A stretch of DNA of 64,000 nucleotides from Euphorbia lathyris. Its lineage: Eukaryota > Streptophyta > Magnoliopsida > Malpighiales > Euphorbiaceae. A program made the position numbers and the translations under genes. Each line of letters opens with the position of its first letter. The first letter of the stretch is position 1. Where the stretch lies: positions 82,644,441-82,708,440 of the forward strand of contig NC_088914.1 in NCBI RefSeq assembly GCF_963576675.1. Reading direction: 5' to 3'. This document shows positions 34,261 through 45,226 of this stretch, in pieces. The notes below the pieces were generated by a model. It did no database searches. It was not told the DNA's origin and was given only the letters and a program-made list of their open reading frames with translations.

Positions 34261-35170
34261 ATATTCATGTTTTTTTTTTTGCTTGATGAAAATTTCAGCT
34301 TCAATAACCATAGCATGAACTGTCGGTATTGCCATTTTAGCCACGCATTTTAAAGGTAAATTTGTATTGTAAAATATGATTCCATACAAAATTATGTTGC
34401 TGGAAACTTATTTTATTGAATTTTGAATTATCTTCAACTTGTTAGGTGAAACTGTAAGCGGATGCGTTTTGGTCTTTTGGAATGAATATAGTGGTGAATA
34501 CAAATGGTGGGTGGAATGAAATTGTGAAGAAGTTGCTTACTTTTTGATGATGGATACTTGTAAGCACATGGAGAAATATAGTTTTTGATGATAAATACTT
34601 GTATATACAAGGAGAAACATAGTTGTGAAGAATAGATCTTAACTTCGTTTGGCTAGTTTATGCAAATGGCTGGTCAGTTCTTTTGAAGTCATTTGGCTTT
34701 TTTTATGCAAATGACTTGTCAAATAATTTTTGATGTATTCACCAACTATTAATATTACAATGGATAATGGTAGAATTTAAAAAATTTTGTGTTTGCAGTT
34801 TACATTTTTGAAGTTTTTTGATAACTTGCAGATATATGAATTAAAACTTAGTGCTTTTTAGATTATTTGTAAAGTTTTGTATTCATTCGGTTAATTCGGG
34901 AAAAACCGAACCGAAAAACATCGATTCAGTTTATGTTCTTACATCGGTTCAGTTCGGTACAAGGTTTTTAGATATTTCGGTATTCGATAAATTCGGTTCG
35001 ATTTGGTTTTAAACCGATGCACATCTCTAGTTCTAGTATCCGTACGACGAATGAAGGAGATAAAAGAGGATCTCTTTCAACAAAAAAAGCATGGAAAAAG
35101 ATTACAAGTAAATTAATATGAATATAAAATTAACCTGAAATCAACAAATCTAATACTTAAAAAAAAGCAT

Positions 35171-35515
35171 AATTTTTTTTTGAATAAAGGCCGGCTGATA
35201 TCCAATATTATTAAAAGCAAAATAAAAAAATTAACAACAGAGCATCCAAAAAACAACAACTAAACAAAGCGGAAAGAATCCCTACCTAAAGCATTATCGC
35301 GAAGGAGAAAAAACCAAAAATCCGGAATTCCATCCCACCAACAAAAATCCGAACTAACTCTACCAAAATCAGCCAGCTTATCCGCAACTTGATTACCTTT
35401 CTTGAACACATGAGAAAAAACTACTTCCATCTGTAACATATGCTCCAAACAGTTCTGCCAATCCACCCTCATAGTCCACGGAACCATCAATCGAGAACGA
35501 AACAGATGCACAACC
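35171..35515 (-). pseudogene. LINE 3' end: RNase H tail
   Basis: A 5'-truncated L1 fragment. Residues such as VFKKGNQVADKLADFGRVSS and WWDGIPDFWF align with the C-terminus of the LINE at 21966 (FREGNHVADSLANYG, WWDVVPDFC). The 3' end reads CCTTTATTCAAAAAAAAA on the minus strand. Only the last third of the RNase H domain remains. Confidence 0.75.
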
Positions 35516-36169
35516 CCTATTTAACTTTACGTGTTTTAAGAATCAAGGATCTGATTAATTATTTTTCCCTATTGAGCTCATTAATTTTGTTATGGACTCG
35601 ACCCCTATTTAACTTTTCATTAATTAGTATTCTTCCCATTACAGAAATCAATTTACAGTAGGTTTTTTAAGTTGGAACTCGAGCTTGGAAGAACCTGGAA
35701 ATAGATTTTGGTGTTGCGTGAGAAGATCGATTTGGCGATTCTGATGCTGGAAATCGCGAAATTAAAGAGGAAAAGATCGAGATTGGAAGAACCTATTAAT
35801 TTCTATAATTTTTTTTTACTTTTTAATTTATTTTATCTCTCCTAGTCAACAAACTCTTATTTTTATTTGTGTATGTCAACATTCCGAACCGCCTTAACAA
35901 TATATGCAGTTTAAAATTGACAGAAAAATTAAATAAGAGTCTGATCCATAATAGTATTAAGGGTAAATTCCAAAAAAAACCCATGTGGTTTCATGTAGTT
36001 CCAAAAAAAACCCTGTGGTTTGTTTTTACAAAAAAAAATCCTTGTGGTTTACGCCGTTACCCGAAAAACGGAAAATGGCTTAACACCGTTAAAAAGCTGA
36101 CGTGGCACAGGGGTAAAGTTGGAAAATCGAATTTTTTTTATTTTTTTATTTTTTTCCTCTCTCTCCTCC

Positions 36170-36227
36170 TTCTTCTTCCTTCTTCCTTCTTCTTCTTCTT
36201 CTTCTTCTTCTTCTTCCTCCTCCTTCT

Positions 36228-36259
<32 letters not shown>

Positions 36260-36262
36260 TTT
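36170..36262. repeat. (CTT)n microsatellite, left arm
   Basis: Imperfect CTT/TTC array inside the left arm of the Mutator-type element. The poly-Ser and poly-Phe ORFs over it are artefacts. Confidence 0.9.
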
Positions 36263-36941
36263 TTTAAGTTTCAGAAATCTGGAAATTTCCAGATTTCCGG
36301 TCTTTCTTAATGGAGTTGCTTGACTAGGAATTCAACTCCGTTCTTCAACCTCTCTTTTGATCCACTTCACATCTTCACTCTTCTTCTTCTTCTTCTACTG
36401 ATCTCTCTCTCCATCGCAATACCTATTTTCATTACTGTAAGTTCTAATTTTCTCTTTTTTCTTTTTATGGGATTTCATCCCTTCAATGCTTTCATTTCTG
36501 TATTTCTAGCTTTATAACATCAACCTCTTTCCTTCTACATTTTGCTTTTATTCTTTTCCAATTCATCTTAACCATAATGCTATCTCATTTTATAATGAAA
36601 TTAAAAAACCCATTCCGCTATATAGGATTTGAGAAGCTTTATTTTTCTTTATTATTTCTTTGACAAATGTAATTTATGTGATCAGGTTGTTTTCTTGACA
36701 TGATTCCGCTTCCATCTAGTAGGCGCTGAAATGGGGATTATTGTCCATATAATGCATTTATTGATTGAAATTTGATTCAAAGCCTGTGGAAATATACCTT
36801 CATTTAGTTTGTTTTTCTGTCTTTCCAAATTTCCAGATTTCTTTCCAAATTTTCCAGATTTCCGGAGTATCGGAAATTAAAAAAAAGGAAGAAGGAAGAA
36901 GAAGAAGGAGGAAGAAGAAGGAGAGAAGAAAAAAGGAAGAA

Positions 36942-37057
36942 TGAGGAGGAAGAAGAAGAAGAAGAAGAAGAAGAAGAAGAAGAAGAAGAAGAAGAAGAAG
37001 AAGAAGAAGAAGAAGAAGAAGAAGAAGAAGAAGAAGAAGAAGAAGAAGAAGAAGAAG
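36942..37057. repeat. (AAG)n microsatellite, right arm
   Basis: A nearly pure AAG array of about 115 bp, complementary to the CTT array in the left arm. The poly-Leu and poly-Ser ORFs on the minus strand are artefacts. Confidence 0.95.
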
Positions 37058-37823
37058 GGAAAAAAATAAAAAAATAAAAAAAAATCGATTTTCCAACTTT
37101 ACCCCTTTGCCACGTCAGCACTTTTAACGATGTTAAGCCATTTTCCGTTTTTCGGGTAACGGTGTAAACCACATGGGTTTTTTTTTTATAAAAACAAACC
37201 ATATGGGTTTTTTTGGAACTACATGAAACCACAGGGTTTTTTTTTGGAATTTACCCTAGAATTAATGGCTCAGTATAAAAAATAATAATTGATCACGAAT
37301 TAATCCTTTAACATAGTTAAAATCCACATGTTTAATTATACTTTTACATTAAAACTAACAATGTGAAAAATATGTTTCTCCATCTCACTGTTATTGGCTT
37401 TGGTTGCCATCAAATAAAGAATAATTTTAATTAGTCGTTTATTAAGCCAAAACAAAAGCAGCAAAATGTTGTTGATGCCAACAGTCACGGGCGGAGCCAG
37501 TCCAAGGTTCGGAGGGCCGGAGCTCCCCGGCCACCGGCTCCGCCCTTGAGTATTTGTCGTTTTGCCCCCTGTAGTCCCTCCTAAAATTTGTATACATTGA
37601 TTCTATGTAATATTGTTTCAATGTTTAAATGTGGATGAAATGGTTAAGGATACATGTTTTTTTAAGAGGTCTAGGTTCAACTCCCCCAACCTCATTTTAT
37701 TTTAGAAAGTTTTTGTTTATTTTAACTTTATTTTTCAATAATTATAAAAACATGTAGGAATCTTTATTTTATTTTGATAACACTTTTAAATTCATTTTTA
37801 TTATGTTTTTACCATTAAAAAAA

Positions 37824-38308
37824 GGCTTAATACATCATTTGTCCCCTGAACTTGTCCAAAATGGTTGATTGGTCCCCTGAACTTTCAAAGTGTCTCGATA
37901 GCCCTCTGAACTTGCATAAAATGTTTAGTTAGCCTCCTGAACTTGCATAAAATGTAATCAATTAATCATTCGGTTGTAAAAAAGTAAGTGAAATACGGAT
38001 GAGATGTTACACGTGCCTTAAAATGTTATTACACATTTCACAAAATAGATTAAAACATGTTAAAAAAGAATTTCTTACTTATTCAACTATAAAACATTCT
38101 CTTCTCTAATATTATAATCACATACTCCGATCTTGGTCGTTTTACTTTTATAAGATGCATAACTTTCGCATTTTACTTACTTTTTGCAATCGAGTGATTA
38201 ATTAATTACATTTTATACAAGTTCAGGGGTTAACTGAATATTTTATGCAAGTTCAAGGGGCCAATCAACCATTTTGGACAAGTTCGGGAGCAAATGATGT
38301 ATTAAGCC
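37824..38308. mobile_element. MITE with long inverted ends
   Basis: Starts GGCTTAATACATCATTTG and ends CAAATGATGTATTAAGCC, perfectly inverted, extending into CCCCTGAACTTGTCCAAAAT and GGTTGATTGG with near complements. The AT-rich flanks make a duplication uncertain. It lies inside the hAT-like element. No coding capacity. Confidence 0.75.
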
Positions 38309-38498
38309 TTTAAAAATATTAATTTCTTATTTTTGAGATTCAAATAATTTAGTTTTTAAATTGAATTTTAATTTATGAAATATATAAAAAAAATTAAAAA
38401 TAAAAACTCTAAAAATGTTATAATTTTTTTAGAAACTAACATTGAACTAATAGAAAATTAAATATGTTTACTATTTAACGTTGAACACTTTTAATATT

Positions 38499-39007
38499 TG
38501 ATGACTAGTGGAGAATTTCCGATAGGAATCCGTCTCTATGGGGGCGTCATTGGGTTCGACGGGGGGAAGCTCCGATGCCAAAGTCAGTATAGGAGAACAA
38601 GAGAGCAAACTGAATTGACAAAGGGTAAGTGAAAGTGTACCTTGATAGCCTGAGACATAGGCTATATATAGTCATGCAGCCGTAACTTTTCAGTAACTAG
38701 AAAGTCTCCATTAATGTTCCATTAATGGCGGTTACTGGTTTCCTTTAAGTTGGCTGTTAGCTAATTGATAGCTCATTAATGGTCTTTATAGCCGGATCGG
38801 CGCAGCCGTTCTAATGGCGGATTGAGTGTTATTGGAGATTCGCCTCACAGGTTCGCTCGCGGGTCTCTTTTGGTGAGACCTTGGTGATCCGCTCGTCGAA
38901 TCTCTTTGTTTCAATACGCCGCGGTATTCCCGTATCAGTTGATCAACACGTGGCGTTCTTAGGCGAATATCCCGTTTGATCCTTGGGATAATATCACAAT
39001 GTTATCA
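38499..39007 (-). repeat. 3' LTR of the gypsy element
   Basis: Bounded by TGATGAC and GTTATCA. Nine substitutions and no indels separate it from the copy at 48037-48545. Confidence 0.95.
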
Positions 39008-39027
39008 GAAGCCCCCCCCCCAAAAGT
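39008..39027 (-). other. Gypsy polypurine tract
   Basis: On the minus strand CTTTTGGGGGGGGGGCTTC lies directly before the 3' LTR, the expected position of the plus-strand primer. The run of ten G is the purine core. Confidence 0.75.
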
Positions 39028-39318
39028 TCCTTTAAAATCCTTTAGGGCTTTTGAGCTTCTTCGCGCGCCGTCATGATTACCTACATTAATGATCACTCTG
39101 TTCGATGCCAATCGATGGGTGACACGTGGTGTCAGGCGCGTTGCTCGAGGAAAGAGAAAACGCCTTCTTCTTTTTCTCCCTTTCTCTTTCTTCCTCATTT
39201 GCACTTCTCGTTCATTTCCTTTGCGCTTCCTTTGCCCAGAATTTTTCCCGGAGTTCCAGAGTTTTTTGAAGCTTTTTACTTTCATGTAAGTTCATCTTCT
39301 TCATTCTATTTTTTCTGA

Positions 39319-41550
39319 ATGTTTAGGAGTTCTTCGTCCTCCTCTGAATCGACCTTTGAACTTTTTAATTTGACCTCTTCGTCTGAAATCGTAGTTAGCT
39401 GGACTACTTCCTCATCGGAAAATTCCGATTCTTCCGAAGTTACAGTTAGCTCTAATTTAGCTGAGTTGTGTAACTCGGCGCGTAATAGTGGTCGAACTCG
39501 GTTGAGTAGAAAAAATCTTTCCGTTCTCATTACTGGTACTGTTCCGGCAATAGATTGTAGGCGATTTTCCGGGATGGTCGCTTCTTCTTCTGCCCCGCCT
39601 AGGAAAAAGACACCTCGTGCGGAGTCCACTCCCTCTCGCATGAGCACCGCGGATCTAGCGGATCTGGCGAGTCGCTTCCCATGGATAAATAACTATGAGA
39701 TCCAGTTGGCGGCTGCTCATCAACAACCCGCCTGTCCGCCAAGCGGATATTTGTCCGTATATTGTAGTCATGTAGAAAGAGGGTTCCCACTACCTCTTCC
39801 AAAGATGATGGCGGACATACTTGCTTACTTTGACATTACTGCCAGTCAATTACATCCAAATGGCTGGTTAGATCTTGCTTTAGATTGTTACCTAGCTTCA
39901 AACTTAGGGGTAGTGTGCACCCCTCGTATCTTTCGATCTTTTCATAAACCGTCAAAGCGAAAGTCTGAGTCTTTCCTCACTTTTGCAAAGTTTGGAACGT
40001 ATTCGCTGTTTAGCGGCAAGATGTCTAACGTCCATTGCTGGGACGAAAAATTCTTCTATGTAAAGATAAACGAGGGCGAATCCCTGGGCTTTCCATCGTT
40101 CTGGAATCCCAAACCTTTGCACATGGCGAGAGACATGCGTATATTGACGAATAGTGATGAGGTGGTAGCGGATCTCATGAAGAGTGTCAGGGAGGATGCC
40201 TGGACATACGCTGACGCTTTGGACTTCATGATGAACGACATTCCCTTGATTCGCCGGGAAGGGGACCAGTTCATTTACTCAAAGTTTGCTCAATTTGATG
40301 AAGGTAACCTTGTTCTTTTCTTTAAACCTTGATTACTTTATTGTTCTCTTTGTCAGGGGTTTATCTAAGGCCAATCACGCTCTTGTAGAGATGCGTAAGA
40401 AAATGAAGGAGGAGGAGGCTCGAAAGAGAGGGCAGGCAACGGATCCTCAGAAGGGTGCAGGGAAACGTCCTGCGGATATAGTGGCTGATCCGCCTTTGAA
40501 GAAAAGGAAACCTGCAGCTTCTGGCGGACAAAAGTTTATGGCGGACGCCATGAAATCCGCAAGGCCCTTGGCAGAGAAGGAACAAGTAAGTTGTTTTACC
40601 TTTTCTTCTTGCTATATTTTTGGATTTGAGTCCTGACTTTCCCATCTTCATGCAGATGGCGAAGCCTGACCTGGGCGGTTATTGGTCCGCCAAACATGGT
40701 ATCCAGGGATCTTTGGAGAATGAGTCTGTCATTAATGACCTGGATGAGGCTCTTGGCTAGTTGGGCGAGGTGCAGAAGAAACAAAACCAGATCCCAGGAT
40801 CAGCCCATGTCAAAATGGGAAAGACGGAGCTGCTAACGGTAAGTTCCTTCAGTCTTTTTGTAATTGTTTGGACGAATAAGTGATCTTATTTAGGGAGAGT
40901 TTTACCATTGTTCTTTTATCTGAATGAATTGTTTGTCTTGGTAGATGTATACTCGCTTGCGTGCCATGGAAGCCGAGCTTCTTCAAGGCGTGGCGGATAA
41001 GGCCACTATAGAAAAATTGGAGAAAGAAGTCGCTGATGCTAACGCGAACGCCGCGTCTGCCATTGCCCTTAAAGATGCCGAGAACCAAAAGCTGAAGGAA
41101 AAGATTGAAGCGGATGCTAAGGAGCATGAAGATGCTTTAGCAGATGCTGAATTTATGGCGGGAGAGCATGCTTTCTTTTACGGCGAATGGATCATGGCAT
41201 ATGTCCAACTGGCGAATCCTGAGATTGATTTTACTGATCCGGAGTTCGCTGTTCCTGACCCGGATGTTGTCCTTAAATATCGCAAAATCCCGAACGTCAA
41301 GGATTACATCCGTGATCAAGTTCGGAAATGGATGAAGGGACCCGCCAAAGAAAGCAAACCTACTGCCAGCATCAAGCTGGTGGATCTTGAAGAAGTACCT
41401 CCAAAGGCGGGTGAGGAGCTGATAACTGATGGCACTCTTCCTCTTGAGGGAACCACTACTGTGGAAAAGGAAGTTCCCTCGTCGGGCGTATCTGGAGCCG
41501 TTGAGAAGGAAATCCCCCAAGAGGGCGCATCAGGCGAAAAGATTGTTTAA
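39319..41550 (+). pseudogene. Antisense, apparently spliced ORF of the gypsy element
   Basis: On the strand opposite gag-pol. Inferred exons are 39319-40303, 40389-40585, 40656-40838 and 40945-41550. Each intron is GT-AG (donors GTAACC, GTAAGT, GTAAGT; acceptors TTGTAG, TGCAG, GGTAG) and the phases agree, giving 657 codons including the stop. One in-frame TAG at 40758-40760 interrupts exon 3. Exon 1 has a Ser-rich N-terminus and a region (GFPLPLPKMMADILAYFDIT, LHPNGWLDLALDCYLASNLG) resembling the Pfam 'putative gypsy type transposon' domain (Transposase_28), known from antisense ORFs of Tat-like elements. Exon 2 is basic (PPLKKRKP). Exon 4 begins as a coiled coil (KLEKEVADANANAASAIA). An upstream GTAAGT at 39285 with TTTAG at 39326 could splice out the ATG at 39319, so the start is uncertain. 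Function unknown. Confidence 0.75.
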
Positions 41551-42220
41551 GGAGGATGCTCCTGCTAATGTTTAGTTTTACTTGTAAAACTTAAGTACAG
41601 TTGTTCAAAATCCGTGCTATATATGTATTTTACTTTTACGTTTGCGTAAGTAAATTTATAGGCTTTTAGGATTTGTTTTGAAGTAGGTGGCCAGCCATAC
41701 TCCATTGTGCGAACCTTTGTGAAGGTTTGAAGCTGTTTTATTCCTTTAGAGGAAGTTAAGCTGCCTTAGGGATCGTCTTACTACCTATCTTTGAGGTGAA
41801 GTGATTCACCTTTAGGACTTATGAATCCTTCTTTGGGAAGGGTGCAAGAGAGTGTATAGACCTTGCGTCCAAGGAATGTTTTAACTCTATCTCGAATGGT
41901 GATCATCTAAGGATGGATCCGCCCATGAGATTGTTCTCCTATCTTTGAGGAGATAAAGTAGCTATGTGATAGCAGTACTTTTTCATGTGGGGAGCGTTGG
42001 ATGCCCCCCTTCTTTTTGAGACTGGAATATTTATATTGCTGCAAGAAAATACTTAAAAAGAATATGGACAATAGAACAATTGCTTTTTATTGATAGGAGA
42101 TACGCTTTATTACAGCAAGCGGGTCTTATATGTGAGCCTCATTAAAACCTTTAATAAGAAAAACCTCATGGGAAAAAAGCTTACTAAAGGAAAAAGAGTA
42201 CTCAAGACCTTGTTTACATT
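41551..42220. other. Spacer between antisense ORF and pol
   Basis: No conserved coding sequence. This is where the two convergent transcripts (antisense ORF from the left, gag-pol from the right) would end. TATATATGTATTTT at 41619 is a possible A/T-rich 3' end signal for the antisense transcript. Confidence 0.4.
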
Positions 42221-45200
42221 CTATTTTCGGGCGAAATATTTGCGGAGATTTTGGAGATTCCATGTACGCGGCAGCGTATTTCCCTCCATGTCTTGGATCT
42301 TAAATGTGGCGAACCCAATCTTGTCAACTATTCTGTATGGACCAGTCCAGTTGAGCCCTAGCTTTCCTTTTCCTTCCTTGGATTGGATTTTGTCTGCCTT
42401 GCGGAGCACGAGATCTCCTACATTCAAGTCTACAAGCTTGGAATTTTTGTCATGATAAGCTGTGATCCGCTGCTTGTACGCCGCCATACGTATATATGCC
42501 TTGTCTCTCCTATCTTCCACTTGATCAAGACTTTCCTTCAATCTTTGACTGTTTTCATCCTCGCAATAGAATGCAACTCTGTCATTTGGGACCAGTATTT
42601 CGACTGGGATTACAGCTTCCACGCCATGAGAGAGGGCGAATGGTGTTTCGCCTGTGGCCGTTCTGGGAGTAGTGCGATACGCCCATAGGACGCTCGTTAA
42701 CTGATCCGCCCATTTTTTATCATGCTCTCCCAATCTTTTCTTTATTCCTTTAACGATCGTTCGGTTCGTAACTTCGGTCATACCGTTCGATTGAGGATAA
42801 TAAACTGAGTCGAATCTGTTCAGAATGCCCAATTTTTCACAGAAAGTTTTGAACTCTGCACAATTGAATTGCGTTCCATTGTCAGTGATAATCGTGTGAG
42901 GAACTCCATACCTTCCTACGATGTTATCTTTGATGAACTCCACCATTCGTTCAACATTGATAGACGAAACAGCTTCAGCCTCTACCCATTTGGTGAAATG
43001 ATCCACAGCCACTTCAACATACTTCCTCTGTCTTCTTGTAGGAGGAAATGGCCCAACTATGTCAATTCCCCAGACCGCAAAGGGTCGACCTTCGATGATG
43101 GGCCTTTGAAGGTGTTTAGCGGTGTGTGATTCATTTGCATGAATCTGACAATTATGGCAAGACTCCACCAATTTTTGTGCATCAAGTTCCGCTGTGGGCC
43201 AATAAAATCCTGCTAACCTGGATTTCTTCAAGATGGAGGCGGATGCCTCGTGAGCTCCACATACGCCTTCATGCAACTCCTTGAGGATCTGTTGACCCTC
43301 TTCTGACACGATGCATTTCAGCCAAGGGTGGGTAAAAGACTTCCTGTACATGCAATCATTCATCACGGAGAAATAAGCCGCCTTCCTGACTATCCGCCGA
43401 GCCTCTTCCTTGTCCACAGGTAAAGTTCCATCTATCAAATACTGGCGGATTGTAGACCTCCAATCACTTTCCACTGTCGTGAGTACGGATACCTCTTTCG
43501 ATGCGAATGCGGGAGCTGCTTTGACTTCGAATGGGCACTGAGGATCCGCCCAGTTCTCTTTGCTGGAAGCCATTTTAGCTAGGTGATCTACTTCTGTGTT
43601 TGATCCTCGAGGTACATGGATCAGTTCCCACTTAGTTTCTTTGGCTTCAAGGTGATCCAACAATTTTTTGACCTCAGCAACGTATTTGGCCAAAACATCA
43701 TCTTTTACCTCGTAATTTTTTATCACCTGATTGACCATTAACTTGGAATCACTATAGATCACAATCCGCTCTGGGGTGATTTCTTTCAGCAGGCGCAGCC
43801 CCAATATTAGAGCCTCATATTCCGCTGCATTGTTGGTTGTAAGGAAATCCAATTTTGCTGCGTACCGTAACTTTATATATTGGGGACCTTTGATTACGAT
43901 GCCTATCCCTGCTCCTTCCGCCGAGGAAGCTCCATCCGTATACATTGTCCATTCTTCGACTTTAGATTTGGGAAGATTCACTCCCTCTTCAGTGAATTCA
44001 TTCACAAAGTCTGCCAAGACTTGACTCTTCAAGGCTGATCTGCTCTCATATCGTACATCAAATTCTCCAAGGCGGATTGCCCACTCCATCAATCTCCCCG
44101 AGGTCTCTGGTTTTTGCAATACCTTCCTCATGGGTATACTTGTACGAACTATGATAGTATGTGCTTGAAAGTAAGGCCTGAGGCGTATGGAAGTGGTGAC
44201 AACAGCCAGTGACATTTTGTCCAGCTTGGAGTATCGGGTTTCAGCATCTTTTAATACTTTGCTCACGTAATAAATAGGATATTGCTGGCCCTCTTCTTCC
44301 CTTATCACGACCGTGCAAACAGCCTTATCTGTGACTGACACATACATGTAGAGATTCTCACCTTTCAAGGGACAACTCATAAGGGGTGGTTCCGTGAGAA
44401 ACCGTTTGATCCCCTGGAAAGCTTTCTCGCAGTCCTCGTTCCACTCAAACGCCTTTTTCTTCTTGATTACTTCATAGAAGGGCTGGCATCGCCGGGCTGA
44501 ACATGAGATGAACCTGCCCAAGGCTACGATACGCCCATTAAGACGTTGCACTTCTCTAATATTATGCGGCGCTTTCATCTCCAAAACTGCTTTGATTTTA
44601 TCTGGATTTGGACTCACTCCCTTCTGGCTAATCATGAATCCCAAGAACTTTCCATATGTTGCCCCAAAGGTACACTTCTCCGGGTTCAACTTAATGTTAT
44701 GATGTCGGAGTACGCCTAATACCTCCTTTATGTCATCCGTATGCTTCTCTACAGTGGTACTTTTGATAATCATATCGTCCACATAGATAGAAAAGTTTTC
44801 ACCTTTGCTTTCTGCAAATATTTTGTTCATCATCCGATGATAGGTTGCACCCGCGTTCTTAAGCCCAAAGGGCATGACTTTGAAGCAATAGGTGGCTTGG
44901 TGAGTCACGAACGAAGTTTTGATCCTATCCGAAGGCTAAATTGGGATCTGGTGATAACTCGATTTTACGTCGGTGAAGGAGTACATGGCGTGTCCCGCGG
45001 TTCCATCTACTAGAATATCAATACATGGAAGGGGGTAGTTGTCTTTGGGACAAGCTTTGTTGAGATCTGTGAAGTCAATACACATGCGGTATGATCCGCC
45101 TGCTTTCTTGACTAGAACCACATTCGCCAGCCATTGCGTATAAAGTACCTCTTCAATGGCATCCGCTCGTTTGAGCTTAGCGATCTCTTCTTCTATTACC

Positions 45201-45226
45201 TTCTGCCTCTCAGGGCCATGGTTTCT
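42221..45226 (-). pseudogene. Gypsy pol: RT, two RNase H domains, integrase
   Basis: The frame enters from 45226 and has a TAG at 44936-44938 inside the reverse transcriptase, after SFTDVKSSYHQIPI. The 895 codons from 44908 are open. They contain the RT palm (IYVDDMIIKS), then the first RNase H (FEWNEDCEKAFQGIKRF and on). The second is an archaeal-type RNase H (YTDGASSAEGAGIG, TTNNAAEYEALILG, IYSDSKLMV, EVDHLAKMAS), giving D-E-D-D. The integrase has an HHCC site (HEGVCGAHE, CHNCQIH) and the D-D-E residues (WGIDIVGPF, ITDNGTQF, MTEVTNR). It ends near ENLRKYFARK-type sequence at 42221. A second RNase H is a hallmark of the Tat lineage. Confidence 0.9.

Larger units (their letters stand above)
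26764..35029 (+). mobile_element. hAT element interrupted by copia
   Basis: A perfect 8-bp duplication GTTCTAGT lies at 26756-26763 and 35030-35037. The right end is CATCTCTA. The left terminus is degenerate but is followed by CCGAAAAACCGAACCGAACC. CGGTTCGG-type arrays sit inside both ends. The interior carries a hAT transposase N-terminus at 28119. Removing the copia element (28550-34166) leaves about 2.6 kb. A possible 5' UTR exon ends at a GTAAGTAAGG donor near 27321, and an acceptor TTTTTATAG lies at 28090-28098. Confidence 0.75.
35961..37256. mobile_element. Mutator-type element with trinucleotide arms
   Basis: Starts GGGTAAATTCCAAAAAAAA and ends TTTTTTTGGAATTTACCC. Flanks TAGTATTAA (35952-35960) and TAGAATTAA (37257-37265) match at 8 of 9. 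The terminal inverted repeats run about 190 bp and include GCCACGTCAGC, then become (CTT)n on the left and (AAG)n on the right. Both arms also end in CCAGATTTCCGG-like sequence. The centre (about 36310-36790) is not inverted and looks like ordinary plant 5' UTR/intron sequence with a donor-like ATTACTGTAAGTTC at 36431-36444. That is the pattern of a Pack-MULE, but the captured gene is not identified. Confidence 0.75.
35516..37330. repeat. Inverted-repeat family K, copy 2 (nested)
   Basis: Matches copies at 4853 and 50497, including GATTAATTATTTTTCCCTATTGAG and TTAAATAAGAGTCTGATCCATAATA on either half. The Mutator-type element at 35961-37256 splits it. Its left end abuts the LINE tail and may be truncated. 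Confidence 0.5.

Noticed and set aside
36119..37232. Long poly-Ser, poly-Leu and poly-Phe ORFs
   Set aside because: They are frames through the CTT and AAG arrays, with no other sequence complexity.
39073..39318. Coding start of the antisense ORF further upstream
   Set aside because: The upstream frames do not join in phase with exon 1, and no homology was seen. A 5' UTR intron is more likely.
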